A DNA stretch of 64,000 nucleotides from positions 27,021,759 to 27,085,758 of the forward strand of contig OZ038462.1 of the NCBI GenBank assembly GCA_964036295.1. Direction: 5' to 3'. Position numbers and translations under genes: made by a program. Shown in pieces: positions 24,166-35,100 of the stretch. Each line of letters opens with the position of its first letter. The first letter of the stretch is position 1. The notes under the pieces were generated by a model. It was not told the origin of the DNA and did not search any database. It saw only the letters and a program-made list of their open reading frames with translations. This DNA comes from Plumapathes pennacea (taxonomy: Eukaryota > Cnidaria > Anthozoa > Antipatharia > Myriopathidae).

Positions 24166-27100
24166 CTAGAAGTGCACACCTATAAAGCAAAGCTGTCCAT
24201 TGCTGAGCCCTGCGGCAATCAGTCCATCATCACTGCACACTACGGCTTTTACACCTTGTTCAAAATAGTACTGGCACACCACACCACCATCTCTCGTCCT
24301 CCAAATACTCAGGGTCTTGTCACGTGATCCAGTAATCACGTGTTCTCCGTCTGGAAGAAGGCAAAGGCAAGTGACCTCATCAGTATGTCCACGGAGTGTC
24401 GACAGGTTCGTGCCTGTTTTGTCACGTGACCCGCCGACCATGTGTGTTTCACGTGATTCGCTGGTCACGCGTGTTTCACGTGATCCACCATTCACGTGTG
24501 TCTCACGTGTTTCGGTGAGAGGAGGCCTCCAGCACTTTACTGTATATCGTGCTCCATCAGAGAATACTTGGTTGCGCTCTGGCAATATTTTAGAGACGTG
24601 CAAACGTCCACCACGACCTACGACTGTCTTCAGTTGCTTACCATCAGTGAGCGACCAAACTGATGCAGTGCAGTCGTGCAAACACGCGTAGACGCGGTCT
24701 CCAACCGTGCTCAGACAATTCACGCCAAAACTGGAAGAATGGAGTTTCCTCACCTGATCTCCCGTCTTCAAATCCCACTGGATTAAGACGTTTCCATGGG
24801 ATCCACTGATGACCGACAGCGAGTCATCAGTGAAAGCCAGAGCGGTCACACCATATTGATGAGCATTGTCGATGGCTGTGAGTAACGCAAGCATGGGTGC
24901 CTCCTTCCAGGAAGAGACTTCCCAAATCTTAACATTTCCATCATCGGAACCAGTGGCTATAAGACGTTCTCCCTCTTTTGCCGCCAGGACATTAACGGAG
25001 CCAGTATGAGCTTCCGTCAAAACCATTTGATCTTTATCCTTCACATTAATCAGACGAAGTTTCCCTCTTTCGTCAGCAGCAGCGATGGTGTCACCAGGTA
25101 GCAACCGTAACGCCGTCACGCGAGCCTCACAGGAGCCCAAGGTGGTCGAGGAAGTGTTGGAAATAGACCAAAGCTTTAGGACGCCCAGCGAATCCGCCGT
25201 AACGAAGGTGCTGTCATCTGGTGGCAAAAAGGCAATGCCATTGATAGTCACATCTTCACGGAAATTCTCATAACAGCAGAGCTGTTTATGACTCCCGCTT
25301 TGAAGTTCAAGACTCGTGATGGTCCCTTGGTCTGAACAGCTTATTACATGCTGATCATCCGACGAAACAGCCAGCGCCGTAATCATCGAATCTGGAGGAT
25401 GTCCACAGGGGTACCTCACCTCGCGACCGCTGTCGACCTCCCAATAACGCACGTAACATCCCTGAGTGGTACCACTGAGGATACCCAAGCCATCGCAAAG
25501 GACAACGGCAGGGTAAGGTTGGCTGTCTGGCCCAGAAAAGGTGACAGCATCGTAAGCACTGTTCACTGCCTTCATGTCGATCTTACAGGCTTTGTTGTGA
25601 GCACTGCAGGCAAAGATGGAATCTTCAACGACAACAAGGTCATTGATGTCGTAGATGGGCGCTTCGATCCAGCGCACGTTTGATCCGTTCATCCAATTCC
25701 AGAGCGCAACTGTGTTGTCTTTGGCCGCCGAGACTAAAACGCTGCCATTGTGAGCGAACTTGAGCACTTGCACTGGAAACTCGTGCCCTGCGAAGCTCTT
25801 CAATTCTTGTTTACCCGCCAAGTTCCAGAGTTTCACCTGGCCGTCTACTCCTCCCGAGGCCGCCAGGGCTCCTGCAGGGTGAAGGGCGACGGACTGAATC
25901 GCGCCATTGTGTCCTGCTAAAGTAGCAACTTCCTCAACACAGCGACAGTCCCAGACTTTCAACAAATGGTCATCAGATACCGTGACGCAAATGCTTCCAT
26001 CTGATGACATAGCTACGCCATTAATGCTTCTTTGGTGTCCTACGAAAGTGGGTGTGACACACGTGCACTTTAAGTCCCACAGTTTATAGGTGTAGTCTTC
26101 CGACCCAGAAATGGCGATGTCCCCTTCGGAGGTCACCATGACGACACGAACGGATTCACTATGTCCCTTAAGAGCATACAGCTCCTCTCCGCTTGAAAAA
26201 TTCCACACGCGTATAGTTCTGTCGTCACTAGTTGAGAGGATCTTTTCGCCATCTGGTGTCATAGCAACGCTGTAAATTTCACTGGTGTGACCAATCAGGG
26301 AGCGCACTTCGTCGCCAGAATGGATGTTCCATATCTTCACTACTTGATCCCCAGACCCCGATATGGCGTATCTCTCATCTGGAGCAAAACAAACTGCGTA
26401 CACGGTGTCTGAATGGCCGCGATATGTCCTCAGTTCTTTGAAATTCTTCACGTCCCAGAGTTTAACGGAGCCATCTTGAGATCCTGAGATCACGTGAGTT
26501 CCATCAGTTGTCATGGCAATTCCTCTAACGTGCCCATCGTGGCCGGTCAGGGTGCGTAGCAACGTGCCACGCCCAAGGTCCCAAACTCGAATCGTAGAAT
26601 CATTAGAACATGATACGATTCGCTGATTATCGGGAGAAATAACAACTCCATTCACGAGATCGTCATGACCACGGAGAGTCTTCCTTTCCTCCATGGTGTC
26701 CATATCCCAGACTTTGATAGTCGAGTCAAACGACCCGGATATCAGCAGTGCCCCGTTTTGGGACAACGCGAGGGAATAGACAACTTTTGTATGACTTGAG
26801 ATCTTCATGAGCTCTTTCCCACTTCTAAAGTCCCATACTTTGATGCTTGCATCAGATGAGCCAGTGATAATTCTCTTTCGATCTGGGGTAACAACAATTG
26901 CCACAACTGTTCGACCGCGACTGTCAGTTGTACGAATCAAAGGCCCGCCAGGAGGGGTGAGACAAGAGTTGAGAGGAACAAGACTTGCTTCTCCAACAGG
27001 ATGATTTCTGATTTGCTCCATCAGGTTGACGACTCTGGCGAACTCAGAGATCCCACGAAGTCTCCCAAGAACCTGAGGACCCAGCTGCCCCTTGTTCTGT

Positions 27101-28767
27101 GAGACGACATTTGAAGATAACATCAGAGCTGAGCGGATCAACTCCAACTCTTCGTCTTTCTCCTTCACGTAGGTGAAGTCTGACAACAAGAAGGCAAGGT
27201 CTGTCTCCTCCAGCTTGTTCTGTAGCCAGTCAAAGTTACTCAGCTCGCGAACAAGTTCGTCGGTCCGCCCTGCAGCACAAAGATGGTGCGCCAAGTTCTT
27301 GAAGAAGTACGTGTCTCCTTTAGGTCCCCCCGACCAGCTTTCACCATCCACCTTGCCCTTGTATTTCTCAAGTAAAACGATATGTGCGTCCTCCAAAGCA
27401 TGCTCTCCGCGCTCGTGCGCGATTTTGCCTTGCAAATAATCCAGCAAAATATCGTGGACCAAATAGCCACCTTCACTTGTTCCACTTTGTAGCATCGAGC
27501 GTTTTTCAAGGAATCTCATTGCGTCCCTCACCAACCTCTGGAACTTTCTTTGTTGTTTGGCACCACGACCACACGATACGTCGTTCCACATCATCTCCAG
27601 GACGTGAGACGGTATCTCGGTATCTTCAGGAAACACTGCCAGGTCTAGATACCAGGTTCTGTATTGCTCAGGCAGAGCTTTGAAACTTACATCAATGGCA
27701 GCCATTAGGTGCTCATATGGGTAGCTATCTTTAGGAAAACACGAACGAATTTCTTCAAGGTCAGCGTCTTGCAGCTCCTCTAGCCTGTCCCTCCAATCAT
27801 GTTCATTCTGTGTATCCACCAAACTTGAACCAATCAACGCTATAGCTAGAGGTAAGCCGCCACATTCTTCTAAGATTTGCTCTGCAACGAGTTTGATTTC
27901 TCGTGGCAATAGGTTTAGGTCTACCTTAGCACTCTTTGCCAGCAGTTGTCTTGCTTGGTCTTTAGTCAAGGCGCCAAGTTTGTGCAGTTCTGAGCCACGG
28001 AGCCCATGCACCACTTCTGAGTTACGTGTTGTTATGAGAAGCTGGCAGTTCCCACTCAGCACATCAAAAGCTGAAGCGTGCTCTACGTCCCACACGTCAT
28101 CTAACACAACAAGGCTGTCTTTATCTACTGTGTTCTCCTGAATCCAGTCCTGCGCCTTGACTTTGTCACTGAAGGACATCTGTTTTCCACTGATAGCGGT
28201 GGCCACCATGTTTAGTAGAGATAGTAGCTGAGGCGTTTGACCCACGTTGATCCAGATGACTTGGCGCGTGCTACGTATTTCCCAGCATACAGCTTGAGCT
28301 AGAACTGTCTTGCCGATTCCTCCCATGCCTTTGATACCCACGACGTCTTTGCCACGGGCTCCCACGACACCCACAGATGACTGTCCAGACAGTAACAGTC
28401 GCTTCACTTGTTCCACATCTGACGACCTGTTCACGTAATCAGCAGGGAGATGACGAAGACCGAAGGAACTGGTGGCTGCCAAGGCAAAAACAATGATAGT
28501 GATTATGCATTGCTAGTTGAAAATATAGCCTGGATATGTAATGTTTGATGTAGTTGTAAAACGTAGAAAATGCCTGTGTTTACTTAAGTGGCCAGGCAGT
28601 CGTGAGGTAGTTTATCTTTGGTCCACAGTTAGTCAGTCAAGCAATCGGTCAGCAACCCAGTCAGCAAGCCGATCAATCAATCAGTGCATAATCCGGCGGT
28701 CAGTCAATCAACCAAACAGTCAGTCAGTCAATCAATCAGTCAGTCAGTCAGTCAATCAATCAATCAA

Positions 28768-28802
<35 letters not shown>

Positions 28803-30613
28803 ATCAATCAATCAATCAATCAATCAGTCAGTCAGTCAGTCAGTCAATCAATCATCAATCAGTAAGCCAGTAAGTCAGTCAATCATTGAATCACTCAAGT
28901 ACCTATAAACACATGCAATACATATATTTACCTATAATAATTACCTTTCTCTTCGGAGCCATCTCTTTGCTGTGTTGTCTGGAATTCCTCAAGTCTAGCT
29001 GCCAAATCCTTGCGAGGAATATTTTCTAAAACTGTGCCCAGGAATGAGAGATCTTTTGGTCCCAGTGCACCACGCTTCTCTAGTTCACCAAATAAGGTCA
29101 AGGGTGATGTAATTGATTCCTGTGTTGCTGGTGGTATAATGTCCTGCACCAGAAATTTCATTCTTATCAAATCTTTCTTCTCAAACTTTAGAGACAGAGC
29201 AATGAGGAATTTCCTGTAGCTGCTCAAGGGATAGTATGCAGCAAGTTCATATTTACAAGCTGTAACAAAACATAGAAAAAGTTACTTAGTGACTGGCAAA
29301 TAAACTTTATGCAGGAATTCACGAGGAGGGCCTGGAACAATTCAGGGGGGGGGGGGCACTTGAAGAACTTTTATACGGTGAGGCTCCGCCTTTCATCCCC
29401 TTACCCTCTAAAATACCATTCTGGGGTCGAAATAGTGACCCTTTCATATACCACTAGTAAAATTTGTATCCTCATTAAACCTTTGAACAGGAAAACGTCC
29501 CGAAAACCTTTGTGAAAACCCGCACGAAACTCGCTCGGGAACACGACTTTTGGGAACTTTTTAGTTGAGGGACGTCAGCTTTAAAACCTTTGTGAAATAT
29601 CAGTATAATTTTCCTATGACCAGCCCTTCCTATAGGTTGCGTGACGAGCCAATACTGGCTGTGAGGGAGGCTACCCTTCTTACCTACCCTAAAAAATACC
29701 AAAAAGCTTCGTTTTTTTATACAGGGGTGGCGAGGGGGGTAGGGAGACAATATATGCCTTAGTATAGGAAATTAACGACAATATATATCTTAGTATGGGA
29801 AATTAATGCTCCTGTAATTAATTAAAATATTTGAAATTAACGCGACTTAAATTAATGTAAATTGGAGGAAAAATTACCTCTGAATAAAGCAAATTAACGC
29901 GAAAATGAAGGAAATGAACGCGACTAACACACTGATGAAGTATCGTAAACCGTATGTTTTTGAATTGTAAAATACTGAAATACAGTGTGCACAAAAAAGA
30001 AAGCTATTGTTTCCTAGGTGTCAAATATGTCTGGACAGGATCTAGAATCTTGGGTTATGTAACGAAAACTAGAGCGACCCACTTATAATGTCACACTTAA
30101 CGCATTAATTTTTCATGGAGCGTCAATTTCCTATCACGAAAATTGAACATCACAACAAGTTCATTTACACATATTTCCACCCCTACCCCCCGAGTAATTA
30201 CTTTAGGGGGAGGGGGAGGTCGAAGTGGAATGGGGCTATTATAAACGCTTTTGTACTAATACACCGATCCGGGACAACGACACATTCCGCTATGTACAAG
30301 GAATAGATTATCATTGTTTTTGCTCTCACTCACCTTCCTTGTCGGTTCTTTCTGAGTCAAGATGATCGAGCTGTTGAGCAAGATCGCTCCGATAGATCGC
30401 TCGAAGGACGCTGCTCATAAACGACATATCATCGATGGTAAGATAGCCACGAATCTCTAACTCGGTCAAGAGTTCGTTCGCTGCCATTTCCGAGCGAGCA
30501 TCGACCATGTCGACCAATAGAAAGCGCATTCTGGACACATCTTCCTGTCTGAGGTCCTTCGATACCCAAAGCAAGAGCTCTGGAGTTTGCAACTGTGAGC
30601 CACGCTCGGCCAT
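24166..30613 (-). CDS. Tandem-DED NB-ARC WD40 protein, copy A (APAF1-like, intact)
   Basis: Three coding exons: 30613-30334 (DED1), 29259-28945 (DED2), 28475-24166. Both joins are phase 1; 1634 codons. DED1 (about 1-93) and DED2 (about 100-190) each show the DED helix pattern with an RxDL motif (YRSDL, PRKDL). The NB-ARC has P-loop GMGGIGKT (248-255), Walker B LVVLDDVWD (about 320), TTRN sensor, GLPLA (about 405) and a VHD form of the MHD motif (about 540). About 20 WD40-type repeats (SGSxD...KxWD) follow, enough for nearly three propellers. By family knowledge this is a STAND ATPase scaffold like APAF1, but with a caspase-8/FLIP-type tandem DED instead of CARD. It would be expected to recruit DED caspases or adaptors. 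The giant WD40 exon contains an in-frame minisatellite missing from the other copies. The ligand and cellular role are unknown. Confidence 0.85.
24405..24520 (-). repeat. In-frame 27-bp minisatellite rich in CACGTG
   Basis: Within the WD40 region of copy A, about three units of a SRETHVNGG-type nonapeptide are inserted just before a WD repeat. Copies B and C go straight through this site. The DNA is a run of TTCACGTGATC-like units, giving about seven CACGTG or CACGCG hexamers between 24318 and 24512. The reading frame is preserved. Confidence 0.7.
28620..28900. repeat. TCAG/TCAA tetranucleotide repeat, intron 2 of copy A
   Basis: A long run of CAGT and CAAT tetramers lies between the DED2 exon and the NB-ARC exon. 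The same repeat sits at the same place in copy B (36540-36850), and a decayed version lies near 46265-46380 in copy C. It therefore predates the duplications. Confidence 0.8.
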
Positions 30614-30740
30614 CCGATATATTTCCCAATATTTGCTAAAGCTATCGAGTAGTCGGACAGCAACAAACTCAAACTTAAATCGAATATGACAGCCGCTGGA
30701 TCAGCAACGCTTCTTCGTTTCGGCTTTTCGACGATTCAGC

Positions 30741-30762
30741 AGAATGACGTATTTTACCGGGA
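30741..30762 (-). promoter_or_regulatory. Conserved promoter block of copy A with TGACGT half-CRE
   Basis: AGAATGACGTATTTTACCGG on the plus strand, 128 bp upstream of the DED1 start codon. Copies B and C have matching blocks at about the same distance. The TGACGT core is a half site for ATF/CREB-type factors. Conservation among paralogues is seen; function is inferred. Confidence 0.5.
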
Positions 30763-31215
30763 CATACCAGGTTCTCATGGGGGTAGGGTAGGGATGGACG
30801 GTGCGTATCAAAGACTGATATGGAAAACAGTAGTTGATAAAACGAATGTGTAAAGGACAGAAAATACATGTTTCAGGTGGAGCACATAGTCATCTGTCAA
30901 AATGCTTCTTCTAGCGAACTGCTGCATAAAATAATGGGCGTGTGCGTGCGCTTCAGTGGACGCTAAATTGTGGTGTAGCGAGGGCGGAAAACACCCCGCC
31001 AGATGTCACGCATCAACACCTAATTTCTCGCCCAGTGCTGCATGTCCGGTCTCTCGCTTTCCCTTCTTTCGTGCTCGATCTTTGAGTCGAAGAAGTGGTA
31101 GTAGTGGTGAAAAGGAGTTCAAGGCAAACTGTATTAAAGTTTTTTTATTTTATTTTATTTTTTTATTTTTGGTGATAACTGTTGGAAATTCTATTCCGTC
31201 GGGAAATAACATACA

Positions 31216-31383
31216 GGGCCCGGTTGTTCGAAATTCAGGATTAAAGAAATTCTTTCCGGCGACCTCTCTGCCAATAAACTGCAGGGTTTAGTTCGAAGAT
31301 GGAAGCTTGTTCTAGTTGAAAACGTATCAAGGACGTCGTTGTGGACGGAACCTTCACATTTTCAGGCTTACAAGTGTTTCGAG
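31216..31383. repeat. MITE, family 1 (truncated)
   Basis: Begins GGGCCCGGTTGTTCGAAATTC and shares the interior with the other copies (GAAGATGGAAGCTTGTTCTAG-like string, CTTCACATTTTCAGGCTT). The distal terminal repeat is missing. Confidence 0.55.
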
Positions 31384-32169
31384 TCGCGAGTCCACACTAA
31401 TTCGTTTTCATTTTGAAAATCTTTATTGGAACCGTTTTTAAAACCCTCCGTTTTCGACTCATCGTTTTGGTGTGGACGGAAACAGCAAAAACGCCTAAAA
31501 GATATGCGAAGTGTGGACGGGGTCTAAATTCGGGATTTGAATTATTCACCATCTTAGTATAATGTATGCTCTTCCGTGACGTCATCCAGCTCAGAAGCCT
31601 TCAACACGAATATTTGATTGCTTTTTTTGGCATAAAATAAAATTTTCATATTCATGCGGTTTACGCGATCGCTCTATATCTGTTACATATTTCCATTTAG
31701 CATTGTTGAAAATAGAACACAGTTAACTTGACTGACAACATGACGTCACTCAATACTCGCATGGAAAAAAATGTATTCGACTCCGATCTATCGCGAATAT
31801 ACCTCGCAACCTAAATTCTGACTTTGAACGCAAACCAAACCACTACTGGAATTGCAGTCAATTACGACTTGTGTCACGTCTTCGATTTGCAAATACTTGC
31901 TCGGCCGCTGATTTCTGTGTTCGGTAACGCTGACAAAATTGTAGTTTTTCAGGTGACGTCAAAGTTTCTTTTGTTCTGACGTCCCAAATCTATTCTCGTG
32001 CAACTACCTAAGCGGAGGTCATCTTCAGAGTCAAGTGAAAGAGTTTCGTCAGATGATGGATTTGTCTCTGGTCTTCCTGAAGACTGTTACCCAAAAGATC
32101 ACTTCCAACGTATTGTTCACGATCCTGGGTTCAAACCATTTGCCATATTTAAGCCTGGTGAACAAAGCT

Positions 32170-35100
32170 CTAGTGTTTAACATTTAAAATACAGAGTTGT
32201 CCGTTACAAAGTCCGACTGCAGCCATGTGACCATCAGAACTCAACGTCACGACTCTAACGGCTTGTTCAAAATAGAATTCACTCAGCAAATCGCCATCCT
32301 CGACTCTCCACATCTTCACTGTTTTATCACGTGACCCAGTGATCACGTGACGTTTGTCTGGGGAGAGACACAGCGCCATTACTTCGTCTGTGTGACCACG
32401 AAATGTACTCAAGGTTTGAGTTCTGGTTTCCAGGCTCCATCGTTTCACAGTGTAATTGGCGCCATCTGAGAATACTTGCTTACCATCCGGCGAAACTTTG
32501 GACACGTGGTGTTGACCTCGGTGACCCAGAACTCTTCGCAGTTCTGCGCCATTAGAGAGACACCAGACAGTTGCGGTAGAGTCGTAGAAACAGCTGATGA
32601 CTTGGCCCTTCAGGGACCAGATATAGTTGACTCCAAAACTTGTAGAGCAGAATTCTCTGACTTTGTGACCGTCATTCAAATCCCACTGGATAAGAATGTT
32701 GTCCAGTGAACCGGAGATAAAAAAACTGGAGCCCTCGACGAAGGACAGAGCGGTGACTTTGTGTGGGTGAGCGTTTGTCACAGCTAGAACTAAATCACAC
32801 GAAGAAATATCCTTCGTGTCAGAGATCTTCCAGATCTTTAGACTTTTGTCGTCTGACCCAGTTGCTAACAACTGTTCTTCTTCTGCTCGCACTGCCAGAG
32901 CATTGATGGGTTCACTGTGAGCGTCAATCACAGCCGCTTGGCTTACTTCCTTCACGCTGATCAAATGCAGTTTCCCCTTCTCGTCAACGGCTGCAATTCT
33001 GTCGTTAGGCAATAGGCGCAAAGCTGCAACTCCAGCCTCACATCTGCGCAAGGTTCTTGGTGGTGAACCGTCGGAAGCTGGCCAAAGCTTCAAGTCACCC
33101 AAGGAATCGGAAGTAACGAAGGTGTTTTCGCCGGGTGGCAACAAGACGACATCTGTGATGTAAGAGCCATCCCTACTTGAGAATTCATACTTCGTAAGAA
33201 CTGCCCCATCTTCAAGGTGAACTCTTGTGATGCTTCCATGATTTGAGCACGTGATGACATCCTGACCGTCTGAAGATACGGCCAAAGCGGTTATCGAAGA
33301 ACCTTTAGAGTGACCACATGGAGTCCTGAACTCGAAGCTGGTCGTTATTTCCCAGGAGCGCAGGGTGCTGCAGTATTGGTTGCTACCACTGAGAATATGA
33401 GAGCCACCAGGGAGGAGATCTGCGGGGTAGGGGCGGCTGTCAGGGCCAGCGAAAGTTTCGGCGTCATCAGGATTGGCATCGCTGTTGCTGATCGTACATG
33501 CTTTGTTGTACGCATTGCAGAAAACCATGGAGTCTCCCACGAGAGCAAAGTCGTTGATGTCATAAATGGGCGGTTTGATCCAGCGCACACTTGATCCATT
33601 TTTCCAATTCCACAGCCCAATGGTGTTGTCTTTTGACGCGGACACTAACGTGTTGCCATCGTCAGAAAACTTCAGCACTTGGACTGGAAACTCATGCCCT
33701 CTCAAGCTGCGCGCTTCTTGCATACATTTCAGGTCCCAGATTTTTACTTCAAGGTCCAAACCTCCAGATGCTGCAAACCTTCCATTGGCATCGAGGCAAA
33801 CGGCGTAAATTGCGTCTGTGTGCCCTGCTAAAGTACTAACTTCCTTAACACAGTGACAATCCCAGACTTTTACTAAACCATCGTCAGACACCGATACGCA
33901 CATGCTTGCATCTGACGTCACAGCAACGTCATTGATACTTCTTTCGTGCCCAGCAAAAGGAGCAGTGGTTTGATTGCATTCAGGGTTCCAAAGTTTGTAC
34001 GTATGGTCTTCTGACCCGGAGATTGCAACGTTACCCGTTACCATGACTGTACGTACCGGCTCACTGTGCCCTTGTAGAACACATGCTTCTTCTCCGCTGT
34101 GAAACCACCATACACGTACAGTCATGTCTTCACTGCCTGAAAGGACCCTCCGTCCGTCTGGTGTTACAGCAACCCTGTAAATTGAACCTCCATGGCCAGC
34201 CAGGGACCTAACTTGTTTGCCAGTGTTTTTGTCCCATATCTTAACGGTCTTGTCTTCAGATCCCGAAACAATATGCTGCTCATCAGGCGAGAAACAAACG
34301 GTGTAAACAGTCTTTGAATGACCCCGAAAGGTCTTCTCTAAGTTGAGTGTATTGAAATTCCAGAGTTTTGCGGTGCAATCTGCACTTGCGGAGATCAAGT
34401 GAACTCCATTGCATGTCAAAGCGATGCCTTCAACAGGTCCGGTGTGGCCTTTGAAAGTATGTAGCAGAGTGCCACGCTCAAGGTCCCAAACCTGAATAGT
34501 GGAATCTTTAGAGCAGGACACTATCTGACGATCGTCCGGAGAAAATAGAACTCCTTTTAGACAGTCTGTGGGTTCGTTGATTGTCATTATGTTCTGCATG
34601 GTGTCCAGACCTTCAGAGTTGTGTCAAAGGAACCTGACACAAGTAGACGGCCATTTTGGGTCAAAGCAAGAGCATAAACCACTTTTGTATGACCATTTAA
34701 AGTGTTCAGTTCTTTACCACTGTCAAAGTCCCAAACTTTGATGGTTGCATCGGTTGCTCCAGTGATGATCTTCTTTTGATCTGGGGTTACAACGATGGCC
34801 ATGACTGTCCGGCTATGGCTGTCAGTTGTGCGAATAAGAGGTCCTCCAGGAGAACTCAGGCAGGCGTTCAGAGGAACAAAACTCGGCCCAGAAGGACTGT
34901 TACGCTGTTTGATTTGATTCACCAGACAAGAAACGTTCTCGGATTTTGTGAAACCTAGAAATCTTCCCAAGATCTGGGGACCAAGCTGTGACTTGCTTTT
35001 GTTGACGACATTTGAAGATAACACCAAAACAGAGCGGATCAACTCCAGCTCTTCGTGTTTCTCCTTCACGTAGGTGAAGTCTGACAACAAGAAGGCAAGG

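Larger units (their letters stand above)
30614..32169. other. Intergenic region between copies A and B
   Basis: It holds the promoter side of copy A (a conserved block at 30741-30762), a truncated family 1 MITE, and the 3' flank of copy B. The stretch at about 31805-32000 resembles 40655-40815 downstream of copy C, so it belongs to the duplicated unit. A short plus-strand frame at 31998-32180 has no recognised family. Confidence 0.5.

Noticed and set aside
24317..24691. 124-residue plus-strand open frame
   Set aside because: Shadow of the WD40 exon of copy A across the CACGTG minisatellite.
28541..28873. Ser-Val-Asn-Gln repeat open frame, and its counterpart at 36595-36777
   Set aside because: Translation of the CAGT/CAAT repeat in intron 2; no splice support.
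28640..28890. Possible CRISPR-like array
   Set aside because: Units are four bases with no spacers; a simple tetranucleotide repeat in an animal intron.
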